This document shows, one piece after another, positions 1 to 5,397 of a stretch of 6,628 nt of DNA (position 1 is the stretch's first letter; each line of letters begins with the position of its first letter). The DNA lies in assembly GCA_002496635.1 (NCBI GenBank), contig DAKQ01000004.1, positions 3,400 through 10,027 on the forward strand, read 5' to 3'. The position numbers and the translations under genes are program-made. This stretch comes from Euryarchaeota archaeon UBA82. Its GTDB lineage: Archaea > Thermoplasmatota > Poseidoniia > Poseidoniales > Poseidoniaceae. The notes beneath the pieces were generated by a model. That model did no database searches, had not been told where the DNA came from, and saw only the letters and a program-made list of their open reading frames with translations.

Positions 1-358
1 GATTAGCGATGTGATACGTAAGACTAAATTGAATCCACACAATTCCCAGCGGAATCCATGAGGACACTGAATCAATAAGCGTTAGAATAAGGCCTGTAAT
101 TATTAGAAGGCCAATCAAATGAACACCACGATGGAGAATCAAAACTCTTCTATGCGACATCGTAGAGAAAAGAGCAAAACCAAGCAAAAGGATTGAGGCT
201 AACAAGAACCAGGGTACAAGATAAGTGTATTTTCCAGAGATTAACAACAATATTGGGCAGACAAGAGTAAACATAGACCATGCCATTGTAAAGAGAGGAG
301 TCATCATGACGGGGCGTTCCTCTGAAGGGAACCAACCATCAACAAACAATCCAACCAT
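1..358 (-). CDS. Multi-span membrane protein, 3' end beyond the window (partial)
   Basis: I do not recognise the family. An open frame on the minus strand runs from ATG at 358 to the left edge without a stop, giving 119 codons. A short soluble start (MVGLFVDGWFPSEERP) is followed by four strongly hydrophobic stretches at about residues 22-40, 46-66, 79-97 and 101-118. A basic loop with SHRR and HRG lies between the second and third, as expected for a polytopic membrane protein. The frame stays open upstream to about 455, so an alternative GTG at 379 is possible. I prefer ATG 358 because the TATATA box at 395-400 would place transcription start near 371, downstream of that GTG. No Shine-Dalgarno sits at a normal distance, which fits a short-leader transcript. 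It diverges from the gene at 440. Function is unknown; that it is a real gene is inferred from the hydropathy pattern and open frame. Confidence 0.72.
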   Translation of the reverse strand, partial: MVGLFVDGWFPSEERPVMMTPLFTMAWSMFTLVCPILLLISGKYTYLVPWFLLASILLLGFALFSTMSHRRVLILHRGVHLIGLLIITGLILTLIDSVSSWIPLGIVWIQFSLTYHIAN

Positions 359-394
359 ACCATTGCCAAGAACTCCCACTTCATTTGATTGTTG

Positions 395-400
395 TATATA
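395..400. promoter_or_regulatory. Symmetrical TATATA box shared by two divergent genes
   Basis: The 81-base spacer between the divergent starts at 358 (minus) and 440 (plus) contains one self-complementary TATATA. Using the archaeal rule that transcription starts about 25-27 bases from the box centre, it predicts a start near 424 on plus (leader about 16 bases) and near 371 on minus (leader about 13 bases). Both genes lack a normally spaced Shine-Dalgarno. The box is seen directly; promoter function and direction are inferred. Confidence 0.45.
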
Positions 401-439
401 GGCAATGAGATTAAGTTGTATCACAAGACATCTTAGAAA

Positions 440-808
440 ATGGAACAAGTTTATTCATGCACAAGGGATGAATTCTTCGACCAATTGAATAAACATCCTT
501 ACCTTCGTATTCAAGACAAAGAAAACACAATCATCCTCCGGAAGGGTTGGTTGCAAATGATTTCTTTGAGCATTCTCAAAATGGACGAGCAGATTTGCGT
601 TCGTTTCAGACCAAAAATAAGTCCTGTGGGTTTGATGATCCTCGCAACAGCAATTGTTATCTCAATTGCATCAATCTCATTGTTTTGGACTCTTCTACAA
701 GTGATATTGATCGGATTCGCTTTACTTGTCCATTCTTCCCAACTCACCTGGGAGATGTTGCAATTTATTCAAGAACCAGTGGAATTTAATCATTCATCAA
801 ATGGATGA
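440..808 (+). CDS. Small membrane protein of unknown function, 122 aa
   Basis: I do not recognise this protein. The N-terminal 60 residues are soluble and mixed in charge, with alternating hydrophobic positions around residues 29-58 (TIILRKGWLQMISLSIL, then ICVRFRPK) that suggest a small beta-rich domain. Residues 61-98 are a long hydrophobic stretch, long enough for two closely packed membrane helices or one long one. A short hydrophilic tail ends in HSSNG. The start is the first ATG in frame and has no Shine-Dalgarno, consistent with a short leader from the TATATA box at 395-400. It is convergent with gcvPB and its last 19 bases overlap the gcvPB 3' end, so the transcripts must overlap tail to tail. 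The competing frames here are shorter and lack a coherent protein pattern. A real but uncharacterised gene is the best reading. Confidence 0.7.
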   Translation: MEQVYSCTRDEFFDQLNKHPYLRIQDKENTIILRKGWLQMISLSILKMDEQICVRFRPKISPVGLMILATAIVISIASISLFWTLLQVILIGFALLVHSSQLTWEMLQFIQEPVEFNHSSNG

Positions 809-2286
809 TGAAGACAGAGATTCCGAGCAGCATAGACTTCATCAACCCGACGAACAGGTGTCGTTATTGGAGCATTATGCAACGTTTCTGCATCAACTTG
901 AAGAACTTTAGCAAAATCTTCTGCAAATGTATCCAATGTATCTTTCGATTCCGTTTCAGTCGGTTCGATCATCATGCATTCTGGGACGACCAGTGGGAAA
1001 TAAACTGTTGGAGCCATGTAGCCCATATCGAGCAAACCTTTGGCTACATCCATCGCTGAAATTCCCAACGACTCTTTTGCTGGTGCAAGAGAGAGTGTGA
1101 ATTCGTGTTTTGCCACGACAGTTTCAGCTCCATCAACAAACATATGATCGACACCAGCAGCCTTTGCTTCTCTGTGAATTGCATGACGTAGATAATTTGC
1201 ATTCAAGACCGCGTGTTCAGACATGGTTCGAAGTTCCTTACCGTATCGTCGATAATATGCCCAGCACCGAATGACTGCACCTGCATTACCATGCCACTGC
1301 TGAACCTTACCAATCGTTTGTTCCGGCTCATGCCATGTGTACCAGAAATCATCAACCGCTTGTTCCTGTTCAGATTCAGTTGGTTCTCTGCGAGAGACAA
1401 TAGGTGTTGGTAGGAATGGTGCAAGATGTTGCTTCACACCAATCGGTCCAGAACCTGGACCTCCTCCTCCATGTGGTTGACTGAAGGTTTTGTGAAGATT
1501 GTAATGAACTGCATCAAAGCCCATCAGGCCAGGACTTGTTCTTCCAAGAATGGCATTGAAGTTTGCACCATCATAGTACATCAGCCCGCCAACTCCGTGG
1601 ACGACTTCAGATGCTTCTGCAATATCATGTTCAAACAAACCGAGTGTATTGGGATTCGTGATCATCATTGCTGCTGTGTCTTCACCAACGACTGCTCGTA
1701 GTGCATCAAGGTCGATGCGACCATCGACCTTACTCGGAATCTCAATAATCTCGAATCCAGCCATAGCAGCGCTCGCAGGGTTCGTTCCGTGTGCTGAATC
1801 AGGAACAATCACCTTGGTTCTTTGATGTTCACCACGATGCCTGAAATATTCTTGGAAACATCGAACTGCAGTAAATTCACCTTGTGCTCCAGCAACTGGT
1901 TGCAATGTGACTGCATCCATCCCTGCACAGATGGAAAGCATCTCTTGCATTTCAAAGTAAATTGAAAGTAAGCCTTGGATTTGATGCTCAGGCTGATGAG
2001 GATGGATATCGGCAATGCCTGGAAGTTGAGCAATAACTTCGTTCACACGAGGATTATGCTTCATTGTACAAGAGCCAAGAGGGTAAAATCCAGTATCAAT
2101 TCCAAAGTTTCTCTTTGAAAGCCAAGTGTAATGGCGAACCATTTCTGGTTCAGAGAGTCTTGGCCATCGTGGAAGACTTTTGCGAACGATATTATCTGGA
2201 AGAGATAGTTTGGAAGCATCGAGAAGCGGTTTAGGCTGAGCATACCCTTTGCCAGGAGCGCCGTGATGATCGAAAAGATGGCTCAT
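790..2286 (-). CDS. gcvPB: Glycine dehydrogenase (decarboxylating) subunit 2, P-protein beta subunit
   Basis: This is the PLP-binding half of a split glycine decarboxylase. With GcvPA it releases CO2 from glycine and transfers the aminomethyl group to lipoyl-GcvH in the cytoplasm. Family signatures in the 498-residue product include YPLGSCTMKHNPRVNE near 69-84, HGTNPASAAMAGF near 166-178, the cofactor-contacting Asp in YYDGANFNA near 239, and the PLP Schiff-base Lys at about 266 in NLHKTFSQPHGGGGPGSGP. Length is normal for a GcvPB. The start is ATG 2286: it overlaps the gcvPA stop as ATGA and sits five bases behind GGAGGTG. A longer reading from ATG 2307 adds MGKGGGC, which is merely the translated ribosome site and should not be used. 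It is the last gene of gcvT-gcvPA-gcvPB and ends convergently with the 440-808 gene. Identification is secure. Confidence 0.97.
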   Translation of the reverse strand: MSHLFDHHGAPGKGYAQPKPLLDASKLSLPDNIVRKSLPRWPRLSEPEMVRHYTWLSKRNFGIDTGFYPLGSCTMKHNPRVNEVIAQLPGIADIHPHQPEHQIQGLLSIYFEMQEMLSICAGMDAVTLQPVAGAQGEFTAVRCFQEYFRHRGEHQRTKVIVPDSAHGTNPASAAMAGFEIIEIPSKVDGRIDLDALRAVVGEDTAAMMITNPNTLGLFEHDIAEASEVVHGVGGLMYYDGANFNAILGRTSPGLMGFDAVHYNLHKTFSQPHGGGGPGSGPIGVKQHLAPFLPTPIVSRREPTESEQEQAVDDFWYTWHEPEQTIGKVQQWHGNAGAVIRCWAYYRRYGKELRTMSEHAVLNANYLRHAIHREAKAAGVDHMFVDGAETVVAKHEFTLSLAPAKESLGISAMDVAKGLLDMGYMAPTVYFPLVVPECMMIEPTETESKDTLDTFAEDFAKVLQVDAETLHNAPITTPVRRVDEVYAARNLCLHHPFDE

Positions 2287-3653
2287 GCAGCCACCTCCTT
2301 TACCCATGATTCAAGACTTAACGAAAGTCGTTCAATATCGTCACCAGAGGTCTGGTCAGTAAACGTGAGTAACAAACGATTTGATTGGTCAGGATACCAC
2401 CATGATAGATCAAAACCCCCAATTATTCCCTTTTCCTCGAGATACGTCAAGCAATTTTTACCAGTGTCTGGAACTTCGATTGCAAATTCATTGAAGTGTG
2501 ATTGGTGCTCGTGAACAACAGATAGCCCCTGGATAGAAGCAATTTTCTGTTTAGCATAAGTGCATGCAGCCATGTTTCGTATTGCTAACTCTTCAAGACC
2601 TTCTGGCCCAAGAAGAGACATATGCATCGCTCCCATTAAAGCGATAAGTGTCTCGTTTGTACAGATGTTTGAGGTTGCACGATGTCGTCTGATGTGCTGC
2701 TCACGGGTTGAGAGAGTCAGACAATATGCTTCTTTTCCATCAACATCGATGCTTCTTCCAACAATTCGACCCGGCATTAGACGTAGATATGGTTTGGTGC
2801 ATCCAAAGATTCCGTAAATTGGCCCTCCTGCTGTAATTGGACTGCCGAGAGGTTGTCCTTCTCCAACAACAATATCGGCACCGTAGTTTCCTGGGGCTTC
2901 AACAAGTCCCAAGGAGATTGGTTGTATGGCAACAATGAGAGCTGTATATTCTCCAATAATCTCTTTCAACTTCGGATAGCCACCATCGATGATACCAAGT
3001 GGATTCGGTTGTTCTACATATACAGCACACGATCCTGCAGCATTAGCAACATCATCGAGATTGATAAGACCGTTTTCATGATGCCTCAGTTTCTTAATTT
3101 CAATTCCAGCGCCTTGACAGTAATTGTGGATGACTGAACATCGGTCAGGAGGTGTAAGTTCGGAGATGTATACTGTATTCTTCTGCTCAGCCTTCCTATT
3201 ATGAACACGGACAGCGCACGTAATCGCTTCAGCGGCTGCGGTAGACCCGTCGTAGAGAGAGAGATTTGTCACAGGCATAGCAATTAATTCGGAGATAAGC
3301 GACTGGAACTCCCACATTGCCTGTAGCATTCCTTGAGACACTTCAGGCTGATATGGCGTATAAGAGGTGAGAAATTCGCCACGAGTAATCAATTGGAAGA
3401 CACTGGATGGAACGAAGTTACGATACAAACCTGCACCAAGGAAAGATACCTTGTCGCTAAGAGCAACATTAGATCCAAGAAGGCGCTTTGCATCAGCAAG
3501 TAGTTCTTCTTCACTTTGAGCATCAGGGAGGGGAAGATCTTCGTTCATACGAACCCCAGCAGGAACATCTGCAAACAACGCATCAATCGAGTCGAAACCC
3601 ATTTCTTGAAGCATTTCTTTTTCTCGTCCAAGATTAGGGAGTTGGTCAACCAT
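2283..3653 (-). CDS. gcvPA: Glycine dehydrogenase (decarboxylating) subunit 1, P-protein alpha subunit
   Basis: This is the non-PLP-lysine half of the split glycine decarboxylase and works as a complex with GcvPB. The 456-residue product carries the family's hallmark stretches: FLGAGLYRNFVPS near 71-83, RGEFLTSYTPYQPEVSQG at 91-108, YDGSTAAAEA at 134-143, GEGQPLG at 264-270, and TREQHIRRHRATSNICTN near 316-333. The length is normal. In many relatives, as I remember them, a His follows two residues after the Tyr of the first motif; here it is Asn79. The start ATG is supported by GGAGGTG seven bases upstream. It follows gcvT after 85 untranslated bases and overlaps gcvPB by ATGA. Identification is secure; the Asn79 remark rests on memory and needs an alignment. 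Confidence 0.97.
   Translation of the reverse strand: MVDQLPNLGREKEMLQEMGFDSIDALFADVPAGVRMNEDLPLPDAQSEEELLADAKRLLGSNVALSDKVSFLGAGLYRNFVPSSVFQLITRGEFLTSYTPYQPEVSQGMLQAMWEFQSLISELIAMPVTNLSLYDGSTAAAEAITCAVRVHNRKAEQKNTVYISELTPPDRCSVIHNYCQGAGIEIKKLRHHENGLINLDDVANAAGSCAVYVEQPNPLGIIDGGYPKLKEIIGEYTALIVAIQPISLGLVEAPGNYGADIVVGEGQPLGSPITAGGPIYGIFGCTKPYLRLMPGRIVGRSIDVDGKEAYCLTLSTREQHIRRHRATSNICTNETLIALMGAMHMSLLGPEGLEELAIRNMAACTYAKQKIASIQGLSVVHEHQSHFNEFAIEVPDTGKNCLTYLEEKGIIGGFDLSWWYPDQSNRLLLTFTDQTSGDDIERLSLSLESWVKEVAA
2292..2300 (-). promoter_or_regulatory. Strong Shine-Dalgarno for gcvPB inside the gcvPA 3' end
   Basis: On the minus strand AAGGAGGTG lies five bases before ATG 2286. In the gcvPA frame the same bases encode the Lys-Glu-Val of its final KEVAA. 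Together with the ATGA stop/start overlap this is a classic arrangement for translational coupling, which would keep the two P-protein subunits in step. The site also decides the gcvPB start against the upstream in-frame ATG at 2307. Confidence 0.9.
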
Positions 3654-3738
3654 TGAAAAGCACCTCCGCAGGTGTACTGAACCAATCGCGTAGCGCTCAT
3701 AATATTCGTCATTGAGCCATCAGCAGTTGGAAACTGTT
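3654..3738 (-). other. gcvT-gcvPA intergenic spacer without a gene
   Basis: These 85 bases separate two otherwise co-oriented operon genes. They hold the gcvPA ribosome site and, just after the gcvT stop, the perfect palindrome GAAACAGTTTC (3728-3738 region), which has a one-base centre and so cannot form an RNA loop. No gcvH-like or other convincing reading frame is present. A short ATG frame starting MTNIMSATRL runs into gcvPA out of frame but has no visible ribosome site. Confidence 0.5.
3661..3674 (-). promoter_or_regulatory. gcvPA Shine-Dalgarno embedded in a small hairpin
   Basis: On the minus strand CACCT-GCGG-AGGTG forms a perfect 5-bp inverted repeat with a four-base loop. The 3' arm and part of the loop are the GGAGGTG ribosome site (3667-3661), seven bases before ATG 3653. 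If it folds, the CACCT arm, which is itself anti-Shine-Dalgarno-like, would hide the ribosome site. The ribosome site is clear; the regulatory hairpin is a possibility, since a 5-bp stem is weak and can arise by chance. Confidence 0.6.
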
Positions 3739-4854
3739 TCAGACGAATGGTGGCCGCACAATTACGGCCTTAACAGACGACCTTGGACTTGCTGCAATCA
3801 AGACTTCATCGCCCTCTTTGACACCAGAAATGTAGCCAATCCCAATGCCTGTATTACCCAGTGAAGGCGAGGGTGCTCCTGAGGTAAGTTCTCCGATTAC
3901 AGAACCATCCAAGGTCGTGACAACTTTACCTGGTCGCGGCAATGGACCTCGTTCGAGATACTTGATTCCCCACCAGCGTGCATCTGAATCAGGATGAGAA
4001 ATAACACGAGATTTGCCAGTGAACTCATGACCAAGATCCAATCCAAATGGTACATTTGTTTCCCAAGAATCTCTTGCGAGAAATGTGTGCAATCCATCAT
4101 CTAGACCAGGCCATAGGAAGTCAACTCCAGAGAGGAGGTACCCCTTTTCCAGTCGTAACGTGTCTCTTGCACCTAATCCAATGGGTGTCGCTCCAGCTTC
4201 AGCAAGAGCTCTCCATACAGCCACAACATCTTCGTTTGGAACAAATATCTCATATCCTGCTTCGCCGGTGTAACCTGTTCCTTGAATCCAGCCAGTAACT
4301 CCAAGGTTATTTTCAGATAATGCACTCCATTTGAAACGGCCAACATGTTGACCTTCACCAAATGCTTCATCCAACATCTCTTTGCTCGTTGGGCCTTGAA
4401 GAGCGATAATCGACATCGATGGCGAGAGATTCTCCAAAGTGACACCCATTTGTTCTGGATTGAGTTGGTGGAACCAATTCCACATGACGTCGATCATTGA
4501 TGCGTTTGGAACTCCAAGAATCTCCGTCTCAGAAACGACTGCAAAAATCATGTCGTCAATAATAAATCCATCATGATCGAGAAAATGCGTGTAAGCACAT
4601 CTACCTGGAGCGATGTCTGAGCATTTTTGAGTAGCAACAGTCTCCAACCATTCTCTAACACCTTTGCCACTGAATCGAAATGAACCCATGTGGGAGACAT
4701 CAAACAGACCGGCTGTTGAACGGCATGCAAGATGCTCTTCAGTAATGCTAGAGTACCATATTGGTAACTCAAAACCATGGAAATCTACGATGTTTGCTTG
4801 CAAGGAAACATGTTCATCATACAGAGGTGTTCGTACAGGAGCGCCTTCGCCCAT
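3739..4854 (-). CDS. gcvT: Glycine cleavage system T-protein (aminomethyltransferase)
   Basis: GcvT takes the aminomethyl group from lipoyl-GcvH, transfers the methylene to a tetrahydropterin and releases ammonia. The 371-residue product shows TAGLFDVSHMG at 47-57, the conserved IDD acidic pair near 99-101 (the Asp pair of the folate site in the family), LQGPTS at 152-157, TGYTGEAGYEIF at 193-204, GLGARDTLRLEKG at 226-238 and GELTSGAPSPSLGNTGIGIGY near 321-341. Around 243-280 (VDFLWPGLDDGLHTFLARDS and onward) the segment is longer than I recall for bacterial GcvT, where a shorter loop leads to the TPLEAGL-like motif; here that motif reads NVPFGLDL. The start ATG lacks a Shine-Dalgarno but lies about 15 bases after the start predicted from the TTATATC box, as expected for a first gene. 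A GcvT-like folate enzyme of other function (sarcosine or dimethylglycine type) is unlikely given gcvPA and gcvPB downstream. Confidence 0.95.
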   Translation of the reverse strand: MGEGAPVRTPLYDEHVSLQANIVDFHGFELPIWYSSITEEHLACRSTAGLFDVSHMGSFRFSGKGVREWLETVATQKCSDIAPGRCAYTHFLDHDGFIIDDMIFAVVSETEILGVPNASMIDVMWNWFHQLNPEQMGVTLENLSPSMSIIALQGPTSKEMLDEAFGEGQHVGRFKWSALSENNLGVTGWIQGTGYTGEAGYEIFVPNEDVVAVWRALAEAGATPIGLGARDTLRLEKGYLLSGVDFLWPGLDDGLHTFLARDSWETNVPFGLDLGHEFTGKSRVISHPDSDARWWGIKYLERGPLPRPGKVVTTLDGSVIGELTSGAPSPSLGNTGIGIGYISGVKEGDEVLIAASPRSSVKAVIVRPPFV

Positions 4855-4891
4855 GTTTCTTTGCTAGTATAACCAGCATTAAATCATCACT

Positions 4892-4898
4892 GATATAA
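4892..4898 (-). promoter_or_regulatory. Candidate gcvT operon promoter (TATA-like TTATATC)
   Basis: On the minus strand AAATTATATCA lies in the 54-base gap before gcvT. Its centre is about 41 bases from ATG 4854, predicting a transcription start near 4870 and a leader of about 15 bases. The same TTATATC word occurs upstream of the next gene. A bacterial reader might instead pick TATACT at about 4875-4870 as a -10 element, but I see no good matching -35. Function is inferred from position. Confidence 0.4.
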
Positions 4899-4908
4899 TT
4901 TGAAATCT

Positions 4909-5160
4909 CTATTTTCCAGAATTACGTCGAATTGACCAATTCTTACGGCCTAAACCTTCTAAAGCAACTCCAGACAATCCTCCCCAAATCAATGGTGAAT
5001 CTATTTTGAAGTACAACATCACTATCATTGCAAGGGAAGCAACAATCCAGTGGTGCATCCAAACTGAGTCATTACGCAGATGAAATTTAAAATTCTCAGT
5101 TACCCATCTAGTAACTACAAAACCCAAAATCATTGAAAGAGAGTAATAAGCAAATTCCAT
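4909..5160 (-). CDS. Small membrane protein of unknown function, 83 aa
   Basis: I do not recognise this protein with certainty. It has three likely membrane segments: residues about 4-20, 36-52 and 56-70. The second begins with WMHHWIV and the third is small-residue rich (GGLSGVALEGLG), ending in a basic cytoplasmic-type tail (RKNWSIRRNSGK). A His-His-Trp helix followed by a glycine-rich helix with an acidic residue recalls a group of small archaeal membrane proteins of unknown role; this is a resemblance from memory only. The start ATG has no Shine-Dalgarno, and the TTATATC box about 26 bases upstream predicts transcription beginning at or next to the ATG itself. It lies 54 bases upstream of gcvT in the same direction. 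Read-through into gcvT is possible, but gcvT has its own promoter-like box. Confidence 0.68.
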   Translation of the reverse strand: MEFAYYSLSMILGFVVTRWVTENFKFHLRNDSVWMHHWIVASLAMIVMLYFKIDSPLIWGGLSGVALEGLGRKNWSIRRNSGK

Positions 5161-5174
5161 ATCCCCACGGGATA
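5160..5174. repeat. Perfect inverted repeat abutting the start codon
   Basis: TATCCC-CAC-GGGATA is a perfect 6-bp inverted repeat with a three-base centre that ends on the A of ATG 5160. It lies between the TATA-like box and the start, where a repressor could block transcription. It could be an operator or chance. Confidence 0.35.
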
Positions 5175-5182
5175 CTTCGAAA

Positions 5183-5189
5183 GATATAA
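5183..5189 (-). promoter_or_regulatory. Candidate promoter of the 83-aa membrane protein (TTATATC)
   Basis: On the minus strand GAAAGAGGTTATATC combines a purine-rich stretch, as in an archaeal BRE, with a TATA-like box. The box centre is about 26 bases before ATG 5160, so the predicted transcript would be leaderless. The match to the box before gcvT (TTATATC) supports it. Activity is inferred. Confidence 0.45.
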
Positions 5190-5204
5190 CCTCTTTCTAG
5201 ACAA

Positions 5205-5351
5205 CTAATAGGCTACTGGAACTGGATCTAACATTCACCACAAATACCACGATGCTGCAGTGCGATATGGCTTCCAACGCAATGAAACTTCAAGCACGTC
5301 CTCCTTTGAAAGCGCAGATGGAGCCAACACTTGTTTGCATATTTTGAAGTC
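5205..5351 (-). pseudogene. C-terminal remnant of an AlkA-type DNA-3-methyladenine glycosylase, interrupted by TGA
   Basis: After a TAA at 5354-5352 the minus strand reads 38 codons ending LRWKPYRTAASWYLW, then TGA at 5237-5235, then MLDPVPVAY and TAG at 5207-5205. The pattern RWxPYRxxASWYLWRxLDPVPV is, from memory, the usual C-terminal tail of bacterial-type AlkA glycosylases of the HhH-GPD superfamily, which excise alkylated bases. The TGA stands exactly where an Arg follows YLW in that family, so a single CGA-to-TGA change would explain it, and the correct residues resume on the other side. The catalytic Asp and helix-hairpin-helix region are absent: the decarboxylase gene ends only 46 bases upstream. 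I infer a dead fragment of a lost gene. Expression of a 33-residue peptide from GTG 5330 cannot be ruled out. No homology search was run. Confidence 0.62.
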
Positions 5352-5397
5352 TTAACCACAATATATGATTTCTTGCTTTCAATCTGAAATAATTCAA
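5352..5397. other. Possible recombination junction between decarboxylase and alkA remnant
   Basis: These 46 A/T-rich bases lie between the decarboxylase stop and the point where AlkA-like reading begins. They match neither coding pattern in any frame I tried. A short inverted repeat TTTCA-GAT-TGAAA lies here but is too weak to call a terminator. The stretch marks where the rest of alkA would have been and so is the likely breakpoint; this is inference. Confidence 0.3.

Noticed and set aside
150..335. 61-codon minus-strand frame starting MVPFRGTPRHDD
   Set aside because: It overlaps, in another frame, the longer open frame 358-1, which has a far better membrane-protein pattern.
1203..1424. 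Several 60-90 codon frames inside gcvPB, gcvPA, gcvT and the decarboxylase on either strand
   Set aside because: They are shadows of long conserved genes, with no ribosome sites or recognisable protein features of their own.
2287..2307. N-terminal MGKGGGC extension of gcvPB
   Set aside because: It is the translation of the Shine-Dalgarno region; the ATG at 2286 has proper spacing and the ATGA overlap.
3654..3738. Leader peptide (MTNIMSATRL...) or hidden gcvH between gcvT and gcvPA
   Set aside because: The frame has no visible ribosome site and runs out of frame into gcvPA; the gap is too short for gcvH and no lipoyl-lysine motif is seen.
5252..5350. Plus-strand 31-codon frame starting MLQCDMASN
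   Set aside because: It lies opposite the alkA-like remnant, has no ribosome site, and shows no protein-like pattern.
5375..5390. TTTCA-GAT-TGAAA inverted repeat after the decarboxylase as a terminator
   Set aside because: The stem is only five A/T-rich pairs with no clear following U-run; too weak to support.
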